Assembly: GCA_949357655.1 (NCBI GenBank)
Contig: CASHTG010000012.1
Location: 620,001 to 684,000, forward strand
Origin: Parascedosporium putredinis
Taxonomy: Eukaryota; Ascomycota; Sordariomycetes; Microascales; Microascaceae
DNA length: 64,000 nt
Direction: 5' to 3'
Below the pieces are notes generated by a model. The model searched no databases. It had not been told where the DNA came from and worked only from the letters and a program-made list of their open reading frames with translations. Shown here piece by piece: positions 1 through 12,500 of the stretch; position 1 is the first letter of the stretch, and the number at the start of each line of letters is the position of its first letter. Both the position numbers and the translations under genes were made by a program.

Positions 1-472
1 CGCCGCCGAGGAGGCCAGCAATACCAGTAGCACCGCCACCGGCACCGCCGGCACCGCCGGCAGCGCCACCGGTGAGGCGGCCGAGGAAGTTACCGAGCTG
101 GCGCTTGCGGTTGGCGGCGCCGCGGGCGTTGGCGGGGATGTTGTCCTCGACGCCGACGGACTCGGCGGCGCCGTTGTTGCGGGAGCGGCGCCCTCGCCCA
201 TGAAGTTGAGGATCATGGTCTCGGCGGAGATGGGGCCGTTGCCCTGGGTGCGGCCGAGGGGACCGCAGCTGCCCGAGTTGATCTCGCGGTCGCGGATGAT
301 GGCGGTGTCGGCCTGGGAGCCGCAGCCGTTGCTGCTGCAGTCGCGGGGTGCCGTCGGCGACGGACAGGCCGGGCATGGTGACGCCGTTGGCGCCCTGGAT
401 GGAGGTGACGACACCGTGGGCCGAGACGGCGGTGGCCAGGACGGCGACGAGGGGAAGGGTAGAGTAATGCAT
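1..472 (-). CDS. Egh16-like secreted protein, 5' part (runs off the left edge)
   Basis: The start is the ATG at 472-470. The first 18 residues form a signal peptide ending ...ATAVSA, so the mature protein would begin HGVVTS. It continues with a stretch typical of the Egh16-like (PF11327) family: GANGVTMPGLSVADGTP, then RDCSSNGCGSQADTAIIRD one frame over, then GRTQGNGP. Members are small secreted fungal proteins, some expressed in appressoria; no biochemical role can be read here. Two frame breaks are visible: near 340-346 a CG unit seems lost in a CG run, and near 180-183 one C seems lost. Together they remove three bases, so the start frame stays open across the whole segment but about 54 residues between them are read out of frame. 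Downstream the sequence returns to frame (VEDNIP), then a Gly/Ala-rich tail. Family call is fairly sure; the C-terminus lies outside. Confidence 0.75.
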   Translation of the reverse strand, partial: MHYSTLPLVAVLATAVSAHGVVTSIQGANGVTMPGLSVADGTPRLQQQRLRLPGRHRHHPRPRDQLGQLRSPRPHPGQRPHLRRDHDPQLHGRGRRSRNNGAAESVGVEDNIPANARGAANRKRQLGNFLGRLTGGAAGGAGGAGGGATGIAGLLGG

Positions 473-3400
473 TTTGACTGGTGTTTTTGGGGGAAGAAGA
501 GCAAAGTGCTTTGGTATCAAAAAAGACGAAAAGAAGAAGAAGAGAGCAAGAACGGCCGCCTGGGCTTTTACAAGATATTTTGTACAGGGAAAAAGGGGAA
601 GAAAAGAAAAGGGGAGCGGAGACTGCGGGCTCGCTGTTGGGAAGATGTGTGTGATGGATTGAGGGATGGTGAGAAGAAGAAGGGAATGGGAGGAGAAGGG
701 ACGAGATGTCTTGGCTTTTTATACATGAGTTGGCTCTTGTTCTTTTCCCAAAGTTTGGGAGGCTGTAAGTTGATGTCTGCGGGTTTCTTGTTGCGTCTAG
801 AACGCGGTCAGAGGATCATCCTAGGATCATGGGCCTTTGGGGCTCATGTCCCCGAGTAAGCTTCTGGCAGGGTTGCTCGGAGCATGCCCATCGGAGCATG
901 GCGATGCGCAGGGTCGTTTCAACCATCTTCAAGGTATCCCGGTGTAGAGACATCTATCTCTGCTGGGACATGCGTTCTAGGTAAGAGTGGAAGAGCTGTG
1001 GCGATGACTATGGGACTTTTTGAAACGAGCAGTCACCAAAGGAGGAAATATCACCAGCAAAAAGAAGGGAGAAGACGAGCCTTTCCCTCCGCCACCTCCA
1101 CCTTACCCACCCTTCCCTGTCTCGAGGAGAAGAGTCACTGCGCGGCGAAAAAAGAAGGCATGGTCCAAGGGCCCCCCTTCCCCCACAAAAAAGAAAAGAA
1201 AAGAACGAATGGTCCTCCATTCTCGTAGAGCTTGTCGACGGGCACATCGTGGGGCACGACAAAGGAGACCAATCGCATCTACCATTTTCTCATCGCTGGG
1301 TGGCTGTGTGTGTATGTGATGCGTTGCATGAAAGCAGGCCGTGGGGAACTGCACCTGGGTTTCAGAGCCGAGATCGACAAAACGCTCCGTGCCGAGCACC
1401 GGGGGCCAAAAGAAAAAGGGCAAGGAGGGAGAGGGGAGAGAAGCGCCGCTTGGTACACCGGCTCACTCTATTTTCCCTGTTTGCTCCATTTTTAGCGCGC
1501 TTTTGGGCCTTTCCCTCCCGGAGAAGCAGTTCCCCCAGCTGGGGGTTCCCGGCTCCCGGAACTCGCCACAGGAGAAGAAGAACAGTGAGAGTGGTAGGAG
1601 TGAAGAAGGGGCCTGCGGGTGGTGGTGAAGGGGAGAGAGGCCGATTCGCTCGAGGGTGCAAGGGCTTGAAGCAAAAAACCAAGAGCTAAAAAGGCTCCGG
1701 CGTCTGTGCGCCTTCCTACTTTACTTGTACCTCCCACAGGGGTTTCCTTTTCTTTTGCCTGCCTTTATTTGAGGTCTCATTGTTTTCTCATCAGCTCATC
1801 CCTTTCGCCGCCCTCGACGTAAGGAGGGAGGAGGTAAAACCGCCCGTTTTTGTTTTTGCCCCACGGCGTCAAGGGCCCGTGGTGTGGGTGTGGGAGATGA
1901 TCTGCGAGGTCCCGGGCGCGCGCGCAGGGTTGGAATGGGTTCGCGGTTCCTCTGGATCCCTGATGATCGCTGCTGCTGTTCGCTACCGACTCCCGGAAAA
2001 TCCAGGCGATCGCGGAGATCCCTCGAGTCCATTGATGGCTCCATGAATTCAATGTTCTATGAAGAAGAAGAAAAGCTCATAGCCGTCTGCACACGTGTGG
2101 TTCCTGGCTGTGATAGAGGCAGACAATGCACGTCAAGTGAGACTAAACCCTAGCGCTGTTGAGCATTTGATCCAGAATCAACCATCTTCCCCTGGCGCTA
2201 GCGGGTTGACGACAATGGACTTGCACTGCACGAAAGAAACCGTAGCCAAAAGCACGAGGCAAAAAGACGAAAAAAACAACACGAGAATATTTCGAGATCC
2301 CAGCCCACCCGCGATCAGAGCGATTAGAAAATCCATTCCCCAGACTCCCTTTGTGTGTCAAGGCCAAGGCCAGGTGTGCGGGGGCAGGGCGGCGGCGCAT
2401 CCTGAAAATGAAACGTCATGGCCGGCCGAAACAAGGGGCTCGTGAGGTTGGGACACGGACAGGAACAAAAAGACATGAGAGACGGAGAGGAGAAAACAAA
2501 AGGCGACTACTAGCACAACCCCGGTTTCCACCTTTGCACTCGCGCCCGCGCGCGCATACAGAAACTCCAGAAACTCAGCTTCCCGTGAGGAACCAATCGC
2601 ATCATTCGTTTTGGTCCTAGCTCGAGCTGGGTTTGTTCGAGACGGGGCCCGATTCTCCCCGGCACCCGCAAGAACTCGTCTGAGCGCTCGTGTGGTGCAT
2701 GCACTTGCTTCGTTGCGGCTCGCTCTTCTCCCCTTACCCAGGTTACAGAAAAACAAAGCTGAAGAAGAAGGAGGAGACGATGCAAACGTGGCTGAGTTTT
2801 TTTTTTTTTCGTTGGAGAGTATGAAGCCGAATGGGGTGAAGGGCCGATGGAGAAAGAATTGGGCAAGGCCAAGCTAGATCCTCTAACGAAAAGGGCCCCG
2901 AATGGTATCATGTTTGGCACAGACATCTCGTTGCTATTTCTACTCCTTTTTTTTCTCTTTCTTCTCTTCTTTCCATTTTCTCAACGGCTCCCGGCATCGC
3001 TCGAGGGAATGAGGGTGCCTGTACGTGGGGTCGAGTACGAGGACTGTTCTCTCGACGCCGTTCCAGATGTGGTTTTTATGCTGGCCGCATCATGTGGCCC
3101 GGCTATGCTCGTCTCATACGAGTTGGACTGCACTTTTCTGAAGGAGGGAATTGGGAAAGAATCAAATTATCCATTGGATGGGTTTGAGAGCTATATTTGG
3201 ACCTTGACACAAAGCTGCGCTGATGCAAACTGTAACCCCTTGTAAGAAGGCATAGACCCAGGCCCCTCGGAGGGCAGGTGTCATGACGGCGGCAAACACC
3301 ATTCACTCACTTTGAAGTCTTGATTCGTATTTGAGACACCGGTCAGCCATACCACACATCTGATCCACGTGCTGCGTGGACGTCGTGGACTGGTTTCCCA

Positions 3401-3915
3401 GACTCTACATCAAAGCGTGTTATAGCATCGATTTGGAAGCCATTGTTAGTTCTTATTCTTGAACGCTGACGAAGGGTTCGAATGACGAAGGGTTCGAATA
3501 ATGTTATTCTAGCCTTTGACGCACTCTCGCACCATGAGCAACTCACACCTGGCAACACGTACAACACGTATCTGGCTTGCAACTCGGGGTATATCAAAAA
3601 GACCCAAGCCCAAGTATTGGTATGACGGATCACTTATTCCCCAATGCAAAGCATCCCGAGCCGGCACCCCGCGCCCTGGGAGAGGAATGGTGCTACCTCC
3701 ACGGATCCCATGGATTCCCGCGTCCAGTGGCCAGGCAGACCACGCACGTGACTTGCACCAACGACGACGACATCCATGAATCCTCCGATGTGAATTCACC
3801 CCTTTCTCGGTTGCCCAAAATAACATTCACGGGTGCTTTCGGTGGCGTAGACTAGACGTGAAGAGGAAAGAAGGCAAAAAGAAAGGGAGCGAGAAAAAAC
3901 AAAAAGTGAAGCAGA
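473..3915. other. Intergenic, no gene supported
   Basis: Divergent flank between the Egh16-like gene (-) and the F-box-like gene (+). The first 250 bases are purine-rich on the plus strand, i.e. pyrimidine-rich on the coding strand of the Egh16-like gene, as expected for a fungal core promoter and 5' UTR. A T13 run lies near 2798-2810. Many short open frames overlap on both strands, none with family-like composition or splice-linked continuation. Confidence 0.6.
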
Positions 3916-5666
3916 ATGGCGGCGGCGGACCTCGTGTCACCGCTGCTGGGACTCCCGCTGCACTTGGTCACCGAGATCCTATCCAACCTCCATTCTCTCG
4001 ACGATGTCGCCGCGGCCGTTTCCAGCGCTCGCATCTTTAATGATGCGTTTGCCGAATCCAGCAAAGCCATCGCCGAGAGGATCCTAGGCCGAATCCCCAA
4101 CGCCCTGCTCCCCTTTGTCCACGCCCTCCGCGCCTGCCGGCCCTCGGAGCTGCCAATAGACCATCGGCACTACGACGCTCTCCACGAACTCTTCAACGGC
4201 AAACTTAAACCGCTGCTGACAACGGCACCGGAAAACCTGCCCCGGCTGAGCGGCTTAACAGTCGCCGAGCAAGCCGAGGTGAGCAGGACGCACGCCGCCG
4301 TGGAAGCCATCACGCAACGTTTCGCCGCCGAGAGCGCACCTCTCTTCGGCCGAGCGCTGGGCCTCGAACCGAAGCAACCCGCCGCGAGCGCCGCGTCGCC
4401 GTCAGAGGCGGAGAGGTTCAGGATTGGCCGGGCGCTCTACCGGCTCGAGATGCTGCGCGAGATCTTTTGCGCCGACACCGACGCCGACTACGTGTTCGAG
4501 GACGACGTGGATAGCCTGTGCGGCGGCCAGTTTTTCGCCATGTATTCCCCGTGGGTGAATGAGCAGCTTTTTTGCTTGTACGGGTACCTCCGTGATAAGG
4601 TGTATGACGGTACGCGTGACGGGGGCCCCAGACCCCTCCCGGTCCCCTATGCCACAGATCTCCGGCTGGTGGTAGACTTGGGAATTTTCAATGAACAACG
4701 CCCATGACAAGCTGACACTACGGGTGATGTCTAGGTTTCTGTGAAGTGGCTGCCCATGATGTAGAGTACGCACAAGAACCGCCAAACTGGATCAAGAATG
4801 ACGCCGACACTTTAGTCCACGTACAGATGTTTGTAAGTCACCTTTTCGACGGTTTTCCGCTTACTCCAAATCTACTCTGCAACCCCACTCAGATTCATAA
4901 TCCGGGCTCTTGCCTTTTATCTTCTCTCTTTCCTCGAGCTAACCGCAGTGGTTCGGACTTGTTCCTGCGCATACACTCCTCTAGTTGCGCAAAGGTCTCC
5001 CGTTTGTCTCTCAAGTGTGCCAGGCGCAAGGCTACGACGAGTGGATCAAACTCCTCCACATTGACAACTACCACGAGTGGGACAAACATACCCGTCTAAG
5101 CCACTACCTTCCCAGAGTCTGTTTCGCGAACCCCAACGACGCCCGTTCCCCAGCAGCGACAACGACCGCGAGGATGAGGACCCGAGCCACGGCCATCCGC
5201 GTCTCTCCGGCCCCTTTGACGGTCCGCAGGACGGCCCGTCGTCATGCGCGTACAAGATGTGGGTCGGCGCACGCGGCACCAGAGCCGGCCACGCCTTCCG
5301 CCCCAAGCCCGACAGGAACCTATGGGCGTGCGGTTACGTCATCTGGGAGTACGCCCCGGGCCAGGAAGCCGTCGTCAATGGTGCGGAGCTTGCCCGCCGG
5401 CTCGGCCAGGTTAGAAGCGGCAAGTCACTTGTCCCGCGCCGGAAGCAGTGGAGGGAAGAGGAAAGGAAGCAGTCGGTCCGGCAGAGGCGCGATATTTGGG
5501 GGCGGGCGGGTCCGGCTTCTGGCCGCGCGAGGGCGGAGACTTTAGCCGGGTGGTGGGGCTGACGGAGGCCAAGAAGCGGCGGATCCTGGAGAAGTGGGCG
5601 TCTGGCGGGCTCGGCGACACGTCGTCTGAAGAGGAGGAGAGCGAGGAGAGCGAAGAGGAAGACTAG
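3916..5666 (+). CDS. F-box-like protein, three exons, two frame breaks
   Basis: Starts with a leader and a leucine-rich segment (GLPLHLVTEILSNLHSLDD) that fits an F-box-like motif at residues about 10-50, a substrate-adaptor signature for SCF ubiquitin ligases. Proposed exons are 3916-4609, 4735-4832 and 4985-5666, with a GCTGAC branch site before the first acceptor. The joined middle reads FCEVAAHDVEYAQEPPNW, and the third exon starts LRKGLPFVSQ. In the last exon the frame must shift twice: near 5141-5150 (CCCGTTCCCC) and at the G run 5488-5494. The tail is acidic (SSEEEESEESEEED). No recognisable substrate-binding repeat was seen. The F-box assignment rests on the N-terminus only; the rest matches no domain I recognise. 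It is tail-to-tail with the ceramidase gene. Confidence 0.6.
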
Positions 5667-6405
5667 TGATGGCAATGGAAAATGGAATGGAATAAAATAA
5701 AAAAACCATGGAACCTACGGATACACGCCATTCACCTTTCGTACTGTCCGTATAACCCTACGTCACGGCACCGACAGCCGCCGGGGATTAAGTTTAGAGG
5801 ACATGGGTCCCTTTTTATTCTACTTGTAGCTGTAGTATGATGAACAAAAGTTTTATGGGTGCATGGATGCAAAACAACGTTGTATTGCTTGCGACCTGTC
5901 TGGCCACTTTCTCTTCCTCTTGCCTTGAAATCAAATTCGTGGCTTGCATCGGACAAATGCGAGCGGGCCGCGACGTTTGGTGGAGCCGTGCACAGCGCAG
6001 GCCAGTCACTTCAACTTCTTCACCGTCCTCTTTTTTGGCGGCTTTTCTCGGCGACCCATGTGTCAATGACATCATTTCCGTTTTCGCATCTCCAACCCAT
6101 TTTGGCTCTGCGACTCTCCGTCCTCGCCCAACTCCAAGCTATTCATGTTATTTTCTTTTCTTCTTTGGGCAGGCCTCACTTTTTCAGGTCCGGATTGATT
6201 TCATTCCCAATTGTTGGGGAATTGGGGCAATACACGTGGGTAAACGTGCTTGCTTTCTTTTTTTTTTTCTTTTTTTTTTTTTTTTTTGGTTCAATATTCA
6301 AGTTCAGGGAGCGTTGGGTCCTCGGGCCTTGGCAACACGCGGCCGTTCCCTTTCGGCCTGGGAGGCGAAATCCTTGGAATCCTGCAAAAACGACCACGCG
6401 CGCGC
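5667..6405. other. Convergent 3' intergenic with poly-T tracts
   Basis: Lies between the stop codons of the F-box-like gene (+) and the ceramidase gene (-). It holds two T runs (about 6258-6268 and 6270-6287) split by one C; on the minus strand these are A runs just past the ceramidase stop, a plausible 3' UTR or poly(A)-type element. Open frames here are incidental. Confidence 0.5.
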
Positions 6406-7470
6406 TCACTTGACCTGCTTGTGCCTGGGCGCCGCCTTTTCACGGGCCTCCTCGTCGCGAATCTCCCTCACGACCTTGATAAAGTGGTTCGCGCCAATGG
6501 CGGTCAAGAGATGCCACCAGCCGTGCAGCTCAAAGAGCCACGCCCAAGGGAGGCCAATCCCGGCGCGGAACGCGCGAAGCTGCGCGCAGAACTCGAGATC
6601 AATGTTCCAGAGGATGTACCCGACGAGGCAGATGCCCGAAGCCTGCCAGCGGCGGGTGTTCCAGGAGCGCACCTTGTCCTCGGGGAACTTGCGCTCCTGC
6701 CAACGAAAAAGGTAGAGGCAGCGAAAAGTGAGGACGAGGATCTGGGTGGCGAAGGCGAGGGTGTGGTAGATGATGGTGCCGGACCAGACGTAAAAGGCGG
6801 AGAAGCCGCCGACGATGAGGGCGAGCAGGGCGGAGTTGCGGTAGCGCTGGGCCGGGGTGGCGCGCACGGTGAAGAGGCCGTGGAGCATGGCGGAGGCGGC
6901 GAGGAGCATGGAGAGGTCGTCGACGTACTGCAGGTTCTGGCGGAGGGAGGCGTGGAAGAGGAATGAGCCGACCCCGAGGGTGAAGAGGGAGACGGACATG
7001 AAGTCGCATCGGGGCTTCCAGAGGCCTTGGCTGCCGGGTCCGTACATGTATTGGAGGGCGAGGATGACTGTTTTTGGGGGAAGAGAGAGATGGTGGTTAG
7101 CAGGGCGAGAAAGCTTCTTCGTCAAACAAGGGGAGCTTTTTCTTCTTGCGGCGTGGTCATAGGCCCCGAAAGAAGGAAAGGAAAGGCAAAACCAGTACTT
7201 ACTGTAGGCCAAGTTGGAGATGGAGTTTATGAATTCGGCAACATAGCGCGAGACGGCATAATCTTCCTCGCAAAAGCTATTGGGCGCAACATCATAAAAG
7301 AAGGTTAGAACTTGTGAATTCGCTCGCCGGCCCGCCCGCGAGCAAAGGGGTTAGGGTCGTCGGCGAAGGTCGGATAGCTTTCCCACTTACTTGGCGGCGC
7401 TGGTCGGCGGGCTCCAGGCGCCATCGAGCGCATAGCGGTCGCCGTGGAAAACCCGGTTGTGGTGGCCCAT
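6406..7470 (-). CDS. Alkaline ceramidase (YPC1/YDC1-like)
   Basis: Membrane-bound hydrolase expected to cleave dihydro- or phytoceramide to sphingoid base and fatty acid in the ER/Golgi. Exons 7470-7391, 7276-7203 and 7067-6406 join in frame to 271 residues, normal for the family, with GTAAGT donors and CAG/TAG acceptors. Family landmarks are all present: FCEEDY with AEFINSISNLAY near the N-terminus, GVGSFLFHASL followed by QYVDDLSML in the middle, and ELHGWWHLLTAIGANHF near the C-terminus, supplying the expected acidic and histidine metal ligands. Several hydrophobic spans match the seven-helix fold. The ATG chosen (MGHHN...) is the last in a longer open frame and gives the usual N-terminus. 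This gene shows no frame break, which makes it a useful control for the rest of the window. Confidence 0.92.
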
Positions 7471-9500
7471 GATGTGGGGAGAGGTGTAAAAGGTAAACTG
7501 TAAAGACGAGGAAAGATTCAAAGATTGCTGTCGAGGCACGGCAGGAGGGAGAAATTGGCAAAGGTGGGAGGAGGGGAGGCAAGGGGATGGTTTGAACGTT
7601 GCGAATTGTCGCTCCTCCAAGAGCTGCTACATTCGCGAATCGGGGAGGGAAACAAGGGAGAAATAGACGGAAGAAAGGAAAGAAGGGGAGAATTAAGAAG
7701 AGGGACGGAGAAGAAGAAGAATAAGACGAGAAAAGAATACACGTAGGAATAGGTGACCGAATTGGCGCCGGGGAACGGGCGGCGGTGGAGACAACCGTGG
7801 AGGGATTGTCATGAAGTTCAAATGCAAGTTCTCTAGTCCGCCCAATTCAGGGCTTCAGTACAAGTACATCATTGATCCAAGCTCGTGCAAAGCTCCAAGC
7901 CGGAAGCTAGTGCCCGAGGAACAAGGAGCAAAACTTGATCAATCGGCGCCATGTTCCTGGTTCACGACATTAGGCACACCGCACACAAGCACACAAGCAC
8001 ACGAGAGTCCTAGCTCTTTTTGGCCATGACCATGACGAAGAAACGGGAACCAAGGAGAAAAAAGAAACAAAAAAAGCCCCTCTCCCCGGACTGAGACCAA
8101 TTGGGGCGTGGGGCATCCGGCGGAGCCGACAATTCAATGGGTATGTGATTGACGATTGATCAATTGAGAGGATGCCCATGGCTTCCGTCACCTCCGTTGG
8201 CTTTGGAGTGGAGGGATTTCGAATGATGGAGAGCGACGCAAACCCGAACTCCGAAACCCACGATTGATCCCGCAACCAATGGGCTTGGCTTGATTGTGGG
8301 TTGCGTTGGGTTGGTGCACTTGGATCCCATGCACTCACATCAAGTTCAATGGATGTGTCTTTTCCCATTTGAAATCATTGATGAAATGACAATGAAGCTG
8401 TCAAGGCGGGATCCAACCATCTTCAATGGGACTTGCATCCATTGATCCATCCTTGGAGGGATCCATAAATCCATCAAGGATAGATCAGAGGTCAATAGCG
8501 CGCAGCGTGTATATGTAATCCTCCGACCACCTGTCCAGAATTGATCAATTGATCACAAATCCATTGGAATGGATCGATGGTTCGTATCATCCAGGATCGG
8601 GTCCATGGGCACCGATATGTGCATCCATAGATGTAGTCCCCGCATCATGGAAGACTGGAAAGCAGTTCGACCCGCACGACCTATAGACACATGATGGTAG
8701 ATGTTTCACATCTCCGAGGAAAGTAGACACCGGGATTCCGAAAATAGTGTAGCATTTCTTTTCTTCTGCTGGAGGGGAGCGACGAATATTACAATGGATG
8801 TATGCATTACACCCTTTTCCTCCTTTTCCTCTTAATTCAATGTTCTTTCTCTATTTACACATGTATCCCCTCCCATGTGTAATTCCCATTCGCCCAAGCA
8901 AGTGCGTAGAGTTTTAGAAGCTTATCCCACGCCATTTCGTCGCGGGACAGAGCTCTGGCGCAAGGTCGGGATCACGCATGATACATCCATGGATGCATCA
9001 ATTGATGTATAGACGTCGTCGGGGGTCCGGCAGCCCACCACCGTTGACCAATCTCCCTCCCCAATTGGCACCCACATCAATCCAAACAAGGCTCAAGAGC
9101 ATGTAACTGACATTGTGTACCTCGGTAGTCGTACACGCATAGATAGATCCATCCATTGCCATGATAGACGTCAAGAAGGCCAGCTGCACAAGAATCCCTC
9201 ATATTGCTACCTGGGGAAACTAAAGTCCCATAAATGAATCTAGATCGACAAAAGGGGCATTGGTACTATACAAGTATTATAAGTGTAAAAGAACAGTGTT
9301 TTGAGTACATGGAGACAAGTTTGGGAAAAGAAAATTTTTGTAAAGGAAAAAGAAGAGAACAAGAATGAAAAGGGGAAGAAAAGGGAGTGAATAAGAACCC
9401 CAAGACTCAAGGAAACAAGATTATAGGACAGATTTATCCAGTCATACTCTAAAGAAAGAGATGATGCGAAAACAGGTTGGGTTCTGTGGCGTGGCGCTGC
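7471..9500. other. Intergenic rich in ATTGATC/ATCCAT words
   Basis: Upstream of the ceramidase gene and downstream of the giant repeat-protein gene. 7500-7740 is purine-rich on plus (pyrimidine-rich 5' flank of the ceramidase gene). From about 8100 to 9200 short palindromic or near-palindromic words recur, e.g. TTGATCAATT at 8156-8165 and 8541-8550, and clusters of ATCCATTGATCC-like text around 8436-8482 and 8556-8580. No coding frame is supported. Confidence 0.5.
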
Positions 9501-12500
9501 TTAGACCAGGAGCGCAATCGCGAGCGCAATGATACCTCCGCCAATGCTTGACTTGGCAGAGCCGGCAGTCTCGTAGTCATCGTCGGTCGCATCGGATCCC
9601 CCAGTGCCACCGCTGCCACCACTGCCACCACTGCCACCAGCTCCGCCCAGGCCAGAGTCGCTGCCTGAGCCGCCGCTGCTTCCCGAGCTTCCCGGGCTGC
9701 CCAAGCTGCCCGAGCTCCCATTGGACCCAGATTCGGAACCAGAGCCCGAGCCGCCGCTGCTTCCCGAGCTGCTCAAGTTGCCCGAGCTCCCATCGGAGCC
9801 AGATCCGGAACCAGAGCCCGAGCCAGAATCGGAATCGGACCCACCATTTCCGCCATTGCCTCCATTGCCGCCATTGCCGCCGCTGCCGCCGGAGCCGGAT
9901 CCAGTGCTATCGCCGCCATTGCCACCGTTTCCTCCATCACCGCCATCTCCACCAGATCCGGAGCCGCTGCCGTTGCCGCCGTTGCCTCCGTTGCCTCCGT
10001 TGCCTCCATTGCCTCCGGAGCCAGATCCGGAGCCATCACCGCCATTTCCACCGTTGCCCCCATTGCCCCCGTTGCCACCAGAGCCGGATCCGGAGCCATC
10101 ACCACCGTTGCCGCCGTTGCCACCATTGCCACCATTGCCTCCAGACCCGGAGCCGGAACCGTTACCGCCGTTTCCTCCATTTCCGCCATCGCCACCATTG
10201 CCACCGGATCCGGAACCAGAGCCATGGCCGCCGTTGCCTCCATTACCTCCGTTTCCACCGTTGCCTCCTGAACCGGAGCCGGAGCCGTGACCGCCATCTC
10301 CACCGTTGCCGCCATTACCTCCGTTACCACCAGATCCGGAACCAGAACCATGGCCGCCGTTGCCTCCATGGCCTCCGTTTCCACCGTTGCCTCCAGGACC
10401 GGAGCCGGAGCCGGAGCCGGGGCCGTGACCGCCGTGACCGCCGTTGCCGCCATGGCCACCATTGCCTCCGTTCCCACCAGAGCCGGAACCAGAGCCATGG
10501 CCGCCGCCGCCTCCATGCCCTCCGTTTCCACCGTTGCCTCCATGCCCTCCGTTACCACCACAGTCGCCGCCAGGGCAAGGCCAAGGCCAGCCCCCGCCGC
10601 CGCCACCGCCACCACCATTATCGGGGCACTTTCCTCCGGGGCAAGGCCTAGGTGGGCATGTCGGGCATATGGTTGTGGTGACTGTGCTAGTGGCCACCGT
10701 TGTCGAAATGATGCCATTAGACAAGGTTGTGGTTTGAGTAATCACGTTGGTAAGAGTCGACGTGATGTTCTGGGTCACGGTGTGGGTCACGCCTGCAGGC
10801 GGGTTGACGAGCGAAACGTACACGCTCAGCAAGTAGTTGGCCGGGACTTGGCGACGAGCAACCGCGGCCCTAAAACCACCACAAAACTGCGAGGGATCGC
10901 CAGGGCACGGCAAGTTACAAAGACCCTCGCTTAGTTCAGCGTCGCTTTCCAAAGTTGTGCCGCAGAAGCAGTCTTGTCCAGTGACACCAAAGTATGGCGA
11001 GCCTACGCAGGAGGCGGCACACAAGGTCAGGCTCATCTGCGACGAGGTTTGGCTCAGCGAGAAGCTGTCGAAACCTCCAGATGATCCAAAACAGCCAAGC
11101 GCGAGGAATTCGCCAACGATTTCGGGAACGCCAGGTGTAACCGACGCGCTACCACTGCTGGTAGTGGAGCTGGTAGTACCCGTCGCCACTGATGTAGGGG
11201 TCGTCGTAGCGTCAGTGGGATCATCCGTGGAACCAGAAGTGCTGCCGGTAGAGCCACTAGTGGGACTGTCAGTAGGGCTATTGGTTGTGTCGGTAGGGCT
11301 GCCAGTAGGTTCTGTGGAGCTGCCAGTAGGCTCGGTAGGGCTCTCGGTAGGATCGGTAGTACCGGTAGGCTCGGTAGGGCTCTCGGTTGGGTCGGTAGTA
11401 CCGGTAGGCTCGGTCGGGCTTTCGGTCGGATTGGTAGTACCAGTGGGCTCTGTAGGGCTCTCGGTAGGGCTCTCAGTTGGATCGGTAGTACCGGTAGGCT
11501 CCGTAGGACTCTCAGTTGGGTTGGTAGTACCAGTGGGCTCCGTAGGGCTCTCAGTTGGGTCGGTAGTACCGGTAGGCTCCGTAGGGCTCTCAGTGGGGTT
11601 GGTAGTACCGCTAGGCTCGGTCGGGCTTTCGGTCGGATTGGTAGTACCAGTGGGCTCTGTGGGGCTCTCAGTTGGGCTCTCTGTTGGGTCGGTAGTACCG
11701 GTAGGCTCGGTCGGGCTTTCGGTCGGATCGGTAGTACCAGTGGGCTCTGTAGGGCTCTCGGTAGGGCTCTCAGTTGGATCGGTAGTACCGGTAGGCTCCG
11801 TAGGACTCTCGGTAGGGCTCTCGGTAGGATCGGTAGTACCAGTGGGCCCCGTAGGGCTCTCGGTAGGGCTCGTAGTGGTCTCGGGTTCCGCTACGCAGAT
11901 ATTCTCCTCTAGATCGCAAACCGGGAAGTCGGGATCCGTGCATGGATTGCTCTCAGAGCATTCAGTAGCACACTGGCCATTGACACAGACCTGCTCACCA
12001 TCGCACGGAATAGTATCCGAGCATTCAGGTTCAGGATCAGTACACTGACCATCAACGCAGACCTGTTCCCCGGTGCAGGGAATAGTGTCAGAGCATTCTG
12101 GCTCGGGATCAGTGCATTGTCCATCAACGCAGACCTGCTCCCCAGTACAAGGAATAGTATCAGAGCACTCAGGATCGGTACACACGTTGGCAACGCAGAT
12201 CTGCTCGCCAGTGCAAGGAATGGTGTCGGAGCATTCAGGCTCAGGATCAGTACACTGTCCATCAACGCAGACCTGCTCGCCGGTACAAGGAATGGTATCA
12301 GAGCACTCGGGATCAGTACAGACGTTAGCGATACATATTTGCTCGCCGGTGCAAGGAATGGTGTCAGAGCATTCAGGCTCAGGATCGGTGCACTGGCCAT
12401 CAACACAGATCTGTTCCCCAGAGCAGGGAATAGTATCAGAGCATTCGGGGTCCTCGCAGACATTGGCGACACAGATCTGCTCGCCAGAGCAGGGAATGGT

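Noticed and set aside
6250..6966. 238-codon plus frame over the ceramidase gene
   Set aside because: Antisense of the last ceramidase exon, which carries conserved active-site motifs on minus.
9548..10651. Long Arg/His- and Pro-rich frames on plus through the Gly array
   Set aside because: Reverse-strand by-product of the Gly/Asn repeat; composition alone explains them.
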